Part shown: one piece after another, positions 55,001 through 63,699 of the stretch | Position numbering within the stretch: position 1 is the stretch's first letter | Layout: each line of letters begins with the position of its first letter | NCBI GenBank assembly: GCA_024803745.1 | Contig: JANJXV010000030.1 | Span: 568,001-632,000, forward strand | DNA length: 64,000 bases | Direction: 5' to 3' | Source: Megascapheus bottae | Lineage: Eukaryota > Chordata > Mammalia > Rodentia > Geomyidae | Made by a program: the position numbers and the translations under genes | Notes under the pieces: generated by a model | What the model saw: the letters and a program-made list of their open reading frames with translations, nothing else | The model's database searches: none | Told to the model about the DNA's origin: nothing

Positions 55001-58000
55001 TGAAGCCAGTCTAAAAGACCTCCGGCCTGAGATCCCAGATATACAACGTCCTGAAGCCAGTCTAAAAGACCTCCAGCCTGAGATCCCAGATACACAACTG
55101 AAGCCAGTCTAAAAGACCTCCAGCCTGAGATCCCAGATACACAACGTCCTGAAGCCAGTCTAAAAGACCTCCAGCCTGAGATCCCAGATACACAACTGAA
55201 GCCAGTCTAAAAGACCTCCGGCCTGAGATCCCAGATACACAACTGAAGCCAGTCTAAAAGACCTCCGGCCTGAGATCCCAGATACACAACTGAAGCCAGT
55301 CTAAAAGACCTCCAGCCTGAGATCCCAGATATACAACGTCCTGAAGCCAGTCTAAAAGACCTCCGGCCTGAGATCCCAGATACACAACTGAAGCCAGTCT
55401 AAAAGACCTCCAGCCTGAGATCCCAGATACACAACGTCCTGAAGCCAGTCTAAAAGACCTCCAGCCTGAGATCCCAGATACACAACTGAAGCCAGTCTAA
55501 AAGACCTCCGGCCTGAGATCCCAGATACACAACTGAAGCCAGTCTAAAAGACCTCCAGCCTGAGATCCCAGATACACAACGTCCTGAAGCCAGTCTAAAA
55601 GACCTCCAGCCTGAGATCCCAGATACACAACTGAAGCCAGTCTAAAAGACCTCCGGCCTGAGATCCCAGATACACAACTGAAGCCAGTCTAAAAGACCTC
55701 CGGCCTGAGATCCCAGATACACAACTGAAGCCAGTCTAAAAGACCTCCAGCCTGAGATCCCAGATATACAACGTCCTGAAGCCAGTCTAAAAGACCTCCG
55801 GCCTGAGATCCCAGATACACAACTGAAGCCAGTCTAAAAGACCTCCAGCCTGAGATCCCAGATACACAACGTCCTGAAGCCAGTCTAAAAGACCTCCAGC
55901 CTGAGATCCCAGATACACAACTGAAGCCAGTCTAAAAGACCTCCGGCCTGAGATCCCAGATACACAACTGAAGCCAGTCTAAAAGACCTCCAGCCTGAGA
56001 TCCCAGATACACAACGTCCTGAAGCCAGTCTAAAAGACCTCCAGCCTGAGATCCCAGATACACAACTGAAGCCAGTCTAAAAGACCTCCGGCCTGAGATC
56101 CCAGATACACAACGTCCTGGTGCCCTCAGATCTCGGCCTCCTGAGTAGCTAGGATGACAGGCGTGAGCCACCATGCCTGGCTACTGGTTCTATTTTCTTG
56201 GTGACTCAGTGGCAGATCAGAACCAGGAAGGCTCTGGCGTGGGCAGCTGGCACTGGGGGTCCAGTGGAGGAATGTTATGCACACGAGAGAGAAGGCTCCG
56301 CAGAGACAGAAGCCCCAGCCTGGTGATGGGCGGTCAGGCCGGTGAGCTGTCCGCTGCGGCTCAGTGCTGAGGGGCATACGCAGGACCCTGGCCCATGAGC
56401 GCATGCCCGGATGAACCCCAGGGGTGCTGCTGCTGCCAAACTTTCCGCACACACAGGGACCAGGCCTGAAGCCCTCCTGCTCTGCGGTGGGGCTGAAACT
56501 GAAGAGTCACCAGGAGCCACCGACATGCAGGCAGAGTGAATGACAGCACGGCTCACAGCTGCCCCGCAAGTCCACACCTCCAGGAGGAGACCAATGCAGG
56601 GCGTTCCCTTCCCTGTGCAAACCAGCCTCCAGCAGGAGAGGAGCAGGAGAATGGTCTGTAAAGGCCCGAGGGATTCCATGAGCAGGACGCAAGGCGCGGG
56701 GAGGGGGCCCACAGGAAAGGAAGGGGGGGGAGAGGGGCAGAGTGGAAGATGGGGTGGGGGAACAGGGGAACAGGGCAGTGGCTGCCCAGGGCTGGTGTCC
56801 TGCAGGCACACAGGCTCGGAGCCCTCAGAACGGTGCTCTCCTGCATGTGGCCACAGCCCACCAGGCCTCACTGAGGGGCCTGCCGTGGGACAGGCACTGA
56901 CCGTCTGTGGATGGCAACCCTACTTCCTACTCGATTTCACTGGCGTGTAAAAGGACTAAAATACCCTTTCTCTTATCAACTTCCTGCGCTCAGCAACTAT
57001 TTCTGTCTTTATGGATCCTTGAGGCAGATGCAGCTTGGGGCTTGTGACATATTTATCTGCTGAGATAAGGAGCCGAAGGGAAGTCCTGCCGCTCGGCAAC
57101 CTCGAGCAGTCGCTCATCCATACACCAGCCAGCCCAGCGCCGCCACTGTGGGAAGGGACGAGGGAACAGGGGGTGGACAGTCAAAGCTGAGGACCAGCAG
57201 GGGAGCAGGGCGTCCCGACAGCTGGGTCTGGCTGACAGTCAGTGGCTCCTTGGTTTCTTATGTGCTCTGGGAAGCATCTCCTCTGGTATTGGGGGACCGG
57301 TTGCTCAGGGTGTGGAAATACCTGTCAACCAAGAGATGACCCAAACCTGCTCAGGTGCCCCTGCCACCTCATCTGTTTCTAGACTTCCACAGGACCAGCA
57401 GAGCAAGTGGCTCAGAGGAAGTGCCACATCCCCACCTCAACTTCCAGGCACCAGGCCAGGTGCCAGAGGACAGTCTGCGGGGAAAGCTGGAGGGACAAGC
57501 CCTGCATCCCTGTGCAGGGATGGGTAAGGGAGGGGCAATCTCTGCCACGTCCTCCTTCCAGCACACCCACAGACATGCAGGACAGGAGCCAGCTTAAAGG
57601 ACTGGCTCAAGCCTATAATACCAGCCAGGGTGGAGATCAAGGGATCTTTCGGGTCACGCCTGGGCATCAAAAAGTTTGAGACAAATAGCTGGATGGAGGG
57701 GCATGGGCCCGTTGTCCAGTGACAGAGGAGGCCCACAGCCCAGGCCAGACCCTACCTGACAATAACCAGCGCAGGAAGGGACTGGGGGAGCGGCCCACGT
57801 GCTGGAGCGCCTGCTTAGACGTGGGAGGCCTTGATTTCAAACCCTAGTAGAAAATTAAAGCCCTGGACACTGAGGAAGCAACAGCCATTTCTGACTTCAG
57901 CCTCCGGAGGAGCTGGTGGCGTGGCCCCAGCGCCCTGCCCCACTTTTTTTTTTAAACAAAAGCTAAACTGAAGAAAAAGCTGAGCTCCAGAGGGAGAGAG

Positions 58001-59505
58001 AGGGAAGGGGAGGAGGAGAGGGAAGGGGAGGACAAGGAGGAAGGGGAGGAGGGGGAGGAGGGGAGGAGGAGAGGGAAGGGAGGACAAGGAGGAAGGGGAG
58101 GAGGGGGAGGAGGGGAGGAGGAGAGGGAAAGGGAGGACAAGGAGGAAGGGGAGGAGGGGGAGGAGGGGAAGAGGAGAGGGAAGGGAGGAAGGGGCCCCAG
58201 GCTGCGAGGTCTGCATCCATCACCACATGAACAGCCAAACTCAGACCCCACAGCCTCGGCGCTCGGTCGTCCTGCTGTGTCTGCATCTGAGCTCGAGCTG
58301 CCAGCCCCGGGCCCTCGGAAGGGCCAGCGGTTCCCCGGGGGCTCCCCAACATGGCGCAGCGGTGGGGGGCGGTGACCCGAGTGGGGGGACCGCGGGGGAC
58401 CGCCGGCCTTGAAGGCCTCGGAGTCCAGGAGGCGCTGGGGCGCAGGGCACCGCGTGGCACCGCGTGGCACCAGGCCGCCTGGCTCTGGGCTCTTGGGCCT
58501 CCCCTGTGGGGAGCTGAGAGGCCCCCGGGCTCCCGGTCACCAGAGCCCCGGGCGGCCAGGGGAGGCAGAGCCAGGGACAGAGCCAGGGACAGAGCCAGGG
58601 ACAGAGCCAGGGTGGGGCCTGCCCGGCCCTCCGCGGGGCTCCAGAGCGGCCGCGGGGCTCAGTCCTCCACGGGGAGGCGACGCCAGCGCGCTGCCCCCCT
58701 TCCTCCAGGACCCGGGGCCGAAGACCGGGGCCGCCCGCCGCCTCCCCTCTCCCCTCCCTCTCCCCTCCCTCTCCCAGCGGCCAACTCTTCCCCCAGCCAC
58801 GGCAAAGTTGGCCCTGGAGCCGCCGAGCTCCAGCGAACAAAGCGCTTCGAGGAAAGGAGTCCAGCCGGGTTTCTGGGCCTCCCCGACCCCCGTCCTCCTC
58901 CCGGTCCTCCCCTGGGTCCTCCCCCGGGCCTCGCCCCCATCCTCCTCCGGACCGGGCCTCCCCGACCCCCCGTCCTCCTCCCGGTCCTCCCCTGGGTCCT
59001 CCCCCGGTCCCCCCCTCATCCTCCTCCCGGTCCTCCCCCCCGTCCTCCCCCGGGCCTCCCCCCGCATCCCGCGCCGCCCCGGCCGGGCCCCAGCTCGACG
59101 CCCCACCGGGGGGAGGGAGAGCCGAGGCCCCGGTCCCGGCCGCCCCGCGCCCCGGGCGCCCGCCGCACCCACCTCGTCTCCGAAGCGCACCAGCTTCTGG
59201 CCCGTGGGCCCGCGCGGGCCGGGGAAGCGGCCGGGGTCCCCCGCGTCCCCCGGGGCGGCGGGCGCGGGCGCGCGCGGGCCCAGCAGGCAGCGGTCGATGA
59301 CCTCGTCCTGCTGGGCGGGCGGCAGCCGCGCCCACTCGGGCCCGTACTTCTCGCGGATCTTCTCCTTGTCCTGCATGATCTTCCGCGCCATGGGGCTCAG
59401 CGACGAGAAGTAGGTGAAGCGCTTGCGCTCCCGCTCGTCCAGGGGCCGGTTCCCGCTCATGACGGCCGAGCGCGAGGCCGCGATCGCCGCCGCCATGGAC
59501 GCCAT
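43003..59505 (-). CDS. C1orf198: C1orf198 orthologue, uncharacterised protein (4 exons)
   Basis: Minus-strand exons 59505-59173, 49956-49906, 44797-44297 and 43059-43003 (333+51+501+57 nt) join in phase 0 at every junction to 313 residues; human is 327. The N-terminal block, from [20 protein letters not shown] through [20 protein letters not shown] to [18 protein letters not shown], is almost identical to human. It is followed by [17 protein letters not shown], then [34 protein letters not shown] and the C-terminus [14 protein letters not shown] recall this family as DUF4706; no biochemical role is established. No signal peptide or membrane segment is visible; the middle is low-complexity, Pro/Glu-rich and likely disordered. 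The start ATG lies in a CpG island; a second in-frame ATG is three codons on. Confidence 0.95.
43060..44290 (-). other. C1orf198 intron 3, nothing else seen
   Basis: Unique intronic sequence; no repeat family recognised. Confidence 0.45.
44297..44797 (-). CDS. C1orf198: C1orf198 exon 3
   Basis: Acceptor CTGCTGCAG ends at 44798. Encodes residues 129-295, [18 protein letters not shown] through [34 protein letters not shown], to [11 protein letters not shown]; donor GTGGGC (44296-44291). The last third is diverged from human. Confidence 0.93.
45400..45678. repeat. Minisatellite, 47-bp unit x 6 (C1orf198 intron 2)
   Basis: Nearly perfect 47-bp units, core CTGGACTTCGGGTTCTGGAC then CCACCCCCACCGCCCTGCAG. 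One unit carries a T for C (CACTCCC). Confidence 0.94.
45940..46478 (-). repeat. Nested SINEs (C1orf198 intron 2)
   Basis: An older B4-like SINE (about 45940-46215 and 46400-46478) is split by a younger ID-like dimer (about 46218-46400: GCCAGTCCTGGGACTTGAGC ... CACTAGGCCACGCTCCCAGC). The 11-bp CTGAGCTCTTT occurs on both sides (46203 and 46406), the target duplication. Confidence 0.8.
46480..47965. other. C1orf198 intron 2 interior, nothing recognised
   Basis: Contains short G-runs near 47145-47170 and a CAGCCC repeat near 47384-47408; no exon recognised. Confidence 0.4.
47970..48392. repeat. Minisatellite, 48-bp unit x about 9 (C1orf198 intron 2)
   Basis: 48-bp period, core CCCTCAGCATAGCACAGTCC; divisible by three, so frames stay open on both strands. 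Variants CTGGCC/CCGGGC and CTGAGA/CTAAGA are interleaved. Confidence 0.94.
49008..49190 (+). repeat. SINE, geomyoid ID-like dimer (C1orf198 intron 2)
   Basis: GGCGCATGGCCTGGCAGTAG, GCTTGCCTGGCAAGCACAAA, GGTTCCATTCCTTGGTACCA, then CTTGAGAAAGCCACGGACAG. Confidence 0.8.
49906..49956 (-). CDS. C1orf198: C1orf198 exon 2 (51-nt micro-exon)
   Basis: Acceptor TTCATTTTAG ends at 49957; encodes [17 protein letters not shown], matching human [17 protein letters not shown]; donor GTAAGT (49905-49900). Flanked by introns of 9.2 and 5.1 kb. Confidence 0.93.
50625..51012 (+). repeat. Minisatellite, 38-bp unit x 10 (C1orf198 intron 1)
   Basis: Units CTCAGTGTGAGGGGAGGGGA then GGATGGAGACCCCAGGTC; very homogeneous, so recently expanded or homogenised. 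Confidence 0.94.
51325..51597 (+). repeat. Composite SINE (B4-like, C1orf198 intron 1)
   Basis: GCTAAGGTCTGTAATCCTAG, CTCAGGAGGCTGTGATCTGA (7SL-type), AGTGGCACTGTGGCTCAAGG (tRNA/ID-type), A-rich tail. Confidence 0.8.
51645..51835. repeat. 80-bp tandem repeat x 2.4 (C1orf198 intron 1)
   Basis: CACAGAATGTGGCAGTGGCA recurs at 80-bp steps with ACACCCACATACACACG CA-rich parts; a CA-rich stretch continues to 51925. Confidence 0.88.
52330..52720 (+). repeat. Diverged composite SINEs (C1orf198 intron 1)
   Basis: Two partial copies: CAGGAACTAGTGACTCATGC ... GTAGAGTGATAACCATAAGC, and GCTTGGCATGGTAGCACCC ... AAGGTGCTGTCTCTGG. Confidence 0.55.
52862..56115. repeat. 3.25-kb minisatellite, 47/51-bp units x about 68 (C1orf198 intron 1)
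   Basis: Unit core AGTCTAAAAGACCTCC, then GGCCTG or AGCCTG, AGATCCCAGATACACAAC. Type A ends ACAACTGAAGC (47 bp); type B ends ACAACGTCCTGAAGC (51 bp). Type B recurs in ordered positions and the unit following it is usually of AGCCTG type, giving higher-order blocks. Sparse changes (ATATAC, CACATAC, GAAGTC) mark recent spread of blocks. Confidence 0.96.
56116..56190 (-). repeat. B1/B4-like SINE end next to the 47-bp array
   Basis: GATCTCGGCCTCCTGAGTAG, then CAGGCGTGAGCCACCATGCC is a 7SL-type SINE in reverse orientation, directly abutting the last array unit. Confidence 0.75.
56195..57980 (-). other. C1orf198 intron 1 interior
   Basis: Mostly unique; SINE-like stretches near 57595-57690 (CTCAAGCCTATAATACCAGC) and 57770-57855. 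No exon recognised. Confidence 0.45.
57988..58192 (+). repeat. GGGGAGGA purine array, 52-bp period x about 3.5
   Basis: GGAGGACAAGGAGGAAGGGG recurs every 52 bp in an otherwise pure GGGGAGGAGG tract. Confidence 0.9.
58566..58612. repeat. 12-bp tandem repeat x 4 (C1orf198 intron 1)
   Basis: AGAGCCAGGGAC repeated four times perfectly inside the CpG island. Confidence 0.9.
58872..59062. repeat. C-rich repeat of CCTCCTCCCGGTCCTCCC type (C1orf198 intron 1)
   Basis: Two large units of about 100 bp (CTCCCCGACCCCCGTCCTCC) made of smaller CCTCCC modules, starting 110 bp downstream of the exon 1 donor. Confidence 0.8.
59173..59505 (-). CDS. C1orf198: C1orf198 exon 1 (start codon)
   Basis: Residues 1-111, MASMAAAI to [11 protein letters not shown], then donor GTGGGT (59172-59167). 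Holds the most conserved, probably folded part of the protein. Confidence 0.94.
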
Positions 59506-59519
59506 GCCCAGCCCCGCCG

Positions 59520-59995
59520 CCGCCGCCGCCGCCCGGCCCGAGCGCCGCCTCCCGGCCCGGCCCGCCCCGAGCGCCGCCTCCCGGCCTCCCCGCCTCCCGG
59601 CCCGCCCCGAGCGCCGCCTCCCGGCCTCCCCGCCTCCTGGCCCGCCCCGAGCGCCGCCTCCCGGCCTCCCCGCCTCCCGGCCCGGCCCGCCCCGAGCGCC
59701 GCCTCTCGGCCTCCCCGCCTCCTGGCCCGCCCCGCCCCGAGCGCCGCCTCCCCGCCGGGCCCGGCCCGCCCCGAGCGCCGCCTCCCGGCCTCCCCGCCTC
59801 CCGGCCCGCCCCGAGCGCCGCCTCTCGGCCTCCCCGCCTCCCGGCCCGCCCCGCCCCGAGCGCCGCCTCCCGGCCTCCCCGCCTCCCGGCCCGCCCCGAG
59901 CGCCGCCTCCCGGCCTCCCCGCCTCCCGGCTCGGCCCGAGCGCCGCCTCTCGGCCCGGCCCGCCCCGAGCGCCGCCTCCTCGCCCGGCCCCGGAG
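59520..59995 (-). repeat. GC-rich 40-bp array x about 12 upstream of C1orf198 ATG
   Basis: Units GCCCGCCCCGAGCGCCGCCT plus CCCGGCCTCCCCGCC, starting 15 bp upstream of the start codon. It occupies the 5' UTR and core promoter. No in-frame stop interrupts the C1orf198 frame for about 200 codons upstream, but no ATG is found there. Confidence 0.88.
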
Positions 59996-60361
59996 CGCGG
60001 ACTCCGCCCCGCCCCCGTCCCCCAGCCCCGCCCCGCCCCGTCCGCCTCTCTCCACTCAACCCCGGAACACCGCCTCCTCCGGCTTGGCCCACCCCTAACC
60101 AAACCCTGGGAATGCAGACCACCCCGCGAAGACTCCGCCCCTCCCCGGCCAGCAGCCAGTCAGGATCAGCCCTGCGGAGGCCCCGCCCCCAAGACTCCGC
60201 CCCCATCCCGGGCCGCAGCCCTAGGAATCACACACGCACCGAGTAGGCCCCGCCCCCACGTCTCGCCCCGCCCCACCGAGCCCTTAAGCGCCGCCTCTAC
60301 CCCGCCCCGAGACACGCCCCCAACCGGGCCTCGGAGCCCCGCCCCCGGGCCCGCCCCCGCC

Positions 60362-60625
60362 GCCCCCACGACGGGGCGGTCCTTCCCCTGGGCCTTGGCG
60401 GAGCCCCGCCCCCGGCCCCGCCCCCTCCCCCCACAAAGGGCGGTCCTTCCCCTGAGCCTTGGCGGAGCCCCGCCCCCGGCCCCGCCCCCTCCCCCCCCAC
60501 GAAGGGCGGTCCTTCCCCTGAGCCTTGGCGGAGCCCCGCCCCCGGCCCCGCCCCGCCCCCCCACGAAGGGCGGTCCTTCCCCTGGGCCTTGGCGGAGCCC
60601 CGCCCCCGGCCCCGCCCCCTCCGGG
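60362..60625. repeat. 64-bp GC-box array x 4 in C1orf198 promoter
   Basis: Each unit has GGGCGGTCCTTCCCC, CCTTGGCGGAGCCCCGCCCC and CGGCCCCGCCCCCTCC, so each contributes several Sp/KLF-type boxes. Confidence 0.88.
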
Positions 60626-60864
60626 CCGCTCTCAGGGCCCGGCGCACCCCGGCTCTCCACGTGCCTGCGCCCTTCCCCTCTCCCACCCCGCCTCCAGCCC
60701 CGGGCCGAGCACGCACACCTGCCCCGGAGGACAGGCTCACCCGGGAGACCGCCCGAGGCCACCCCGCCCGCGGCCAGGAGCCTCCTCAGCAGCCCGGGGA
60801 CAGCCCGGCAGGCCCGGGACTCCGCCCTCGACCCGTCCACCACGGAGCCCGGCTTCCCCGCCCC

Positions 60865-62214
60865 GTCCATGCCTGGAGGTGAGTGAGCGAGGAGGACGGT
60901 GGTCAGCCGGGCGGGAGGTCCGCAGGGCCCGCCCCGTCCATGCCTGGAGGTGAGTGAGCGAGGAGGGCGGTGGTCAGCGGGTCGGGAGGTCCGCAGGGCC
61001 CGCCCCGTCCATGCCTGGAGGTGAGTGAGCGAGGAGGGCGGTGGTCAGCGGGTCGGGAGGTCCGCAGGGCCCGCCCCGTCCATGCCTGGAGGTGAGTGAG
61101 CGAGGAGGGCGGTGGTCAGCGGGTCGGGAGGTCCGCAGGGCCCGCCCCGTCCATGCCTGGAGGTGAGTGAGCGAGGAGGGCGGTGGTCAGCGGGTCGGGA
61201 GGTCCGCAGGGCCCGCCCCGTCCATGCCTGGAGGTGAGTGAGCGAGGAGGGCGGTGGTCAGCGGGTCAGGAGGTCCGCAGGGCCCGCCCCGTCCATGCCT
61301 GGAGGTGAGTGAGCGAGGAGGGCGGTGGTCAGCGGGTCAGGAGGTCCGCAGGGCCCGCCCCGTCCATGCCTGGAGGTGAGTGAGCGAGGAGGGCGGTGGT
61401 CAGCGGGTCAGGAGGTCCGCAGGGCCCGCCCCGTCCATGCCTGGAGGTGAGTGAGCGAGGAGGGCGGTGGTCAGCGGGTCAGGAGGTCCGCAGGGCCCGC
61501 CCCGTCCATGCCTGGAGGTGAGCGAGCGAGGAGGACGGTGGTCAGCGGGTCAGGAGGTCCGCAGGGCCCGCCCCGTCCATGCCTGGAGGTGAGCGAGGAG
61601 GATGGTGGTCAGCGGGTCAGGAGGTCTGCAGGGCCCGCCCCGTCCATGCCTGGAGGTGAGTGAGCGAGGAGGACGGTGGTCAGCGGGTCAGGAGGTCCGC
61701 AGGGCCCGCCCCGTCCATGCCTGGAGGTGAGTGAGCGAGGAGGGTGGTGGTCAGCGGGTCAGGAGGTCCGCAGGGCCCGCCCCGTCCATGCCTGGAGGTG
61801 AGCGAGCGAGGAGGACGGTGGTCAGCGGGTCAGGAGGTCCGCAGGGCCCGCCCCGTCCATGCCTGGAGGTGAGTGAGCGAGGAGGACGGTGGTCAGCGGG
61901 TCAGGAGGTCCGCAGGGCCCGCCCCGTCCATGCCTGGAGGTGAGCGAGCGAGGAGGACGGTGGTCAGCGGGTCAGGAGGTCCGCAGGGCCCGCCCCGTCC
62001 ATGCCTGGAGGTGAGCGAGCGAGGAGGACGGTGGTCAGCGGGTCAGGAGGTCCGCAGGGCCCGCCCCGTCCATGCCTGGAGGTGAGCGAGCGAGGAGGAC
62101 GGTGGTCAGCGGGTCAGGAGGTCCGCAGGGCCCGCCCCGTCCATGCCTGGAGGTGAGCGAGCGAGGAGGACGGTGGTCAGCGGGTCAGGAGGTCCGCAGG
62201 GCCCGCCCCGTCCA
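60865..62214 (+). repeat. 71-bp array x 19 beside the CpG island
   Basis: Homogeneous 71-bp units: CCCCGTCCATGCCTGGAGGT, GAGTGAGCGAGGAGGGCGGT, then GGTCAGCGGGTCAGGAGGTC. One unit (about 61590) lacks 4 bp. Every unit holds CTGGAG|GTGAGT or GTGAGC, a strong plus-strand 5' splice-site match. Left units carry GGGTCGGG, right units GGGTCAGG. Its small open frames are not genes. Confidence 0.96.
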
Positions 62215-62219
62215 TGCAC

Positions 62220-62550
62220 AGGCCGGGTACCTGGAGAAAGAGCAGTTTACAGACCAGCTCGGGGCCTTGCGTTCCCAGGACTGGTCCGGAAGCTCCCCGC
62301 CTGCTCGGAGGCTGGCGTCACTTACCTGCAGGCCAGGTGAGGAGGGGAACGGAAGCAAACACGAGTGTCCTCACATACACGAAGGCCGAAGGCGCGTATG
62401 CGATCATCAGGTGATTTCTGTCCCCGAGTGGCACCCTCCGAAGCATCTCTGAAGCTGCTGTGATTGCGGCTGGTGGTGGTCCATCCAAGGTGCCCAGCCG
62501 GGGGTTAGCTGAGGGAAAAGGCCCGTTCAACCCTGGCTTCAGAGGGTGGA
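62220..62550. other. Sequence right of the 71-bp array, nothing recognised
   Basis: Unique sequence between the array and L1 relics; no exon identified. Confidence 0.4.
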
Positions 62551-62896
62551 TTTGGTAGTGCACCCCCCTTTCCACGTCACAGAACAGGCGATGTCCGTTC
62601 TCCTCAAAACCCTCCTGCTCTTTTTAGAGCTATTTCAGGGGTTCTCTTCCCTGTGGTGCAATGACAGAAGGTCAAATGAACCTAGAAATGTATTCATTTC
62701 TTCTAAACTTTCCAATTTAATGGAATGTCATTTTTTTCAGTGGTATTTGTTCTGATGTCCTCCTCCATAACTTAATGTTGGTCTTTTCCTAACTCTTTTT
62801 GATTAGATTGGCTATCTTTTTTGTTTCAAAGAACAGCTTTTTGTTTGACTCTATTATTGCTTTAGCAAAAAGATAAAAAAAAAAAAAAACAACCAA

Positions 62897-63092
62897 GGGG
62901 CCGGGAGTTTGTCCTAGTGGTTAAAGTGCTTGCCTAGCATGCACGAAGACCTGGGTTTGATTCCTTGGTACCACATACATAGAAAAAGCCAGAAACTGTG
63001 CTGTTGCTCAAGTGGCAGAGCTCTAGCCTTGAGAAAGCCCAAGGACAGTGCTCAGGCCCTGAGCCCAAGCCCAGGACCGGCAAAAAAACAAA
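62897..63092 (+). repeat. SINE, geomyoid ID-like dimer
   Basis: GGGCCGGGAGTTTGTCCTAG, TGCTTGCCTAGCATGCACGA, GGTTTGATTCCTTGGTACCA, GAGAAAGCCCAAGGACAGTG, tail CAAAAAAACAAAAACAAAAA. Confidence 0.9.
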
Positions 63093-63374
63093 AACAAAAA
63101 CAAAAAAAGCAAGAGCTTTGAATTCAAGCCCCAGTACCAACATAAAAACAACCACACACAAAACAAAAGCTCAGCTATTTGAGTCACAAGAATAACAAGC
63201 ATGAGCCACTGTCACCTGTCTTTGAAACCAATTTTAACAAATGTAAAATATAACCACACCTATCTACTTTGTTTCCTGCTTAGAAAAATTTTTTTTTCAT
63301 TCTTTATCAGTGAATTGTGTTTCTTGTAGGCAACAAATAAATGGCTGGGTTTTGCCTGCCAATTAAACTTGCTA

Positions 63375-63620
63375 TTCTGGTTTTTTTTTTTTTTTTTGGT
63401 GAGTCATGGGGCTTGAACCCTCGGCCTGGGTGTTGTCCCTGAGCTTTTACAGCTCAACACTACTGCCCTACCCCTTGAGCCACAGCCCCACTTCCCATTT
63501 TTCTAGTGGTTAAATGGAGATAAAAGTCTCACATTCTTTGGTGCCCAGGCTGGCTTTGAACCTTGATCCTCAGCTCTCAGCCTCCTGAGTAGCTAGGATT
63601 ACAGGCGGGAGCCTCATTCT
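63375..63620 (-). repeat. Composite SINE (B4-like)
   Basis: T-run, GTCATGGGGCTTGAACCCTC, CCCCTTGAGCCACAGCCCCA, CCCAGGCTGGCTTTGAACCT, CTCCTGAGTAGCTAGGATTA. Confidence 0.85.
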
Positions 63621-63699
63621 GTCTTTTGATTAAAGATCATTGTCATCAGAGCAGTATGGAAAGGTATCTTAGACTTCATGTCATTTTGTGGTGGTGTTA

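Larger units (their letters stand above)
58250..60860. promoter_or_regulatory. C1orf198: CpG island and promoter region of C1orf198
   Basis: About 2.6 kb of very GC- and CpG-rich sequence covering exon 1 and its upstream region, with many CCCCGCCCC/GGGCGG boxes (Sp/KLF type) and no TATA box near the ATG. Typical of a broad housekeeping promoter. It contains several GC-rich tandem repeats. Confidence 0.85.
62555..63690 (-). mobile_element. L1 (LINE-1) ORF2 relics, interrupted by SINEs
   Basis: Antisense L1 hallmarks: TTTTTGATTAGATTGGCTAT and TTTCAAAGAACAGCTTTTTG near 62800-62850, and GAATTGTGTTTCTTGTAGGC near 63312. Short, broken pieces with no coding capacity, split by SINEs at 62897 and 63375. 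Confidence 0.65.

Noticed and set aside
52862..56115. CRISPR-like regular repeats
   Set aside because: Head-to-tail units without unique spacers, in a mammalian intron; a minisatellite, not CRISPR. The same holds for the 38-, 39-, 44-, 48- and 71-bp arrays.
58241..60055. Arg/Gly/Pro-rich frames of 300-600 codons in the CpG island
   Set aside because: High GC content removes stop codons; apart from C1orf198 exon 1 they are shadows of the 40-bp and 64-bp arrays.
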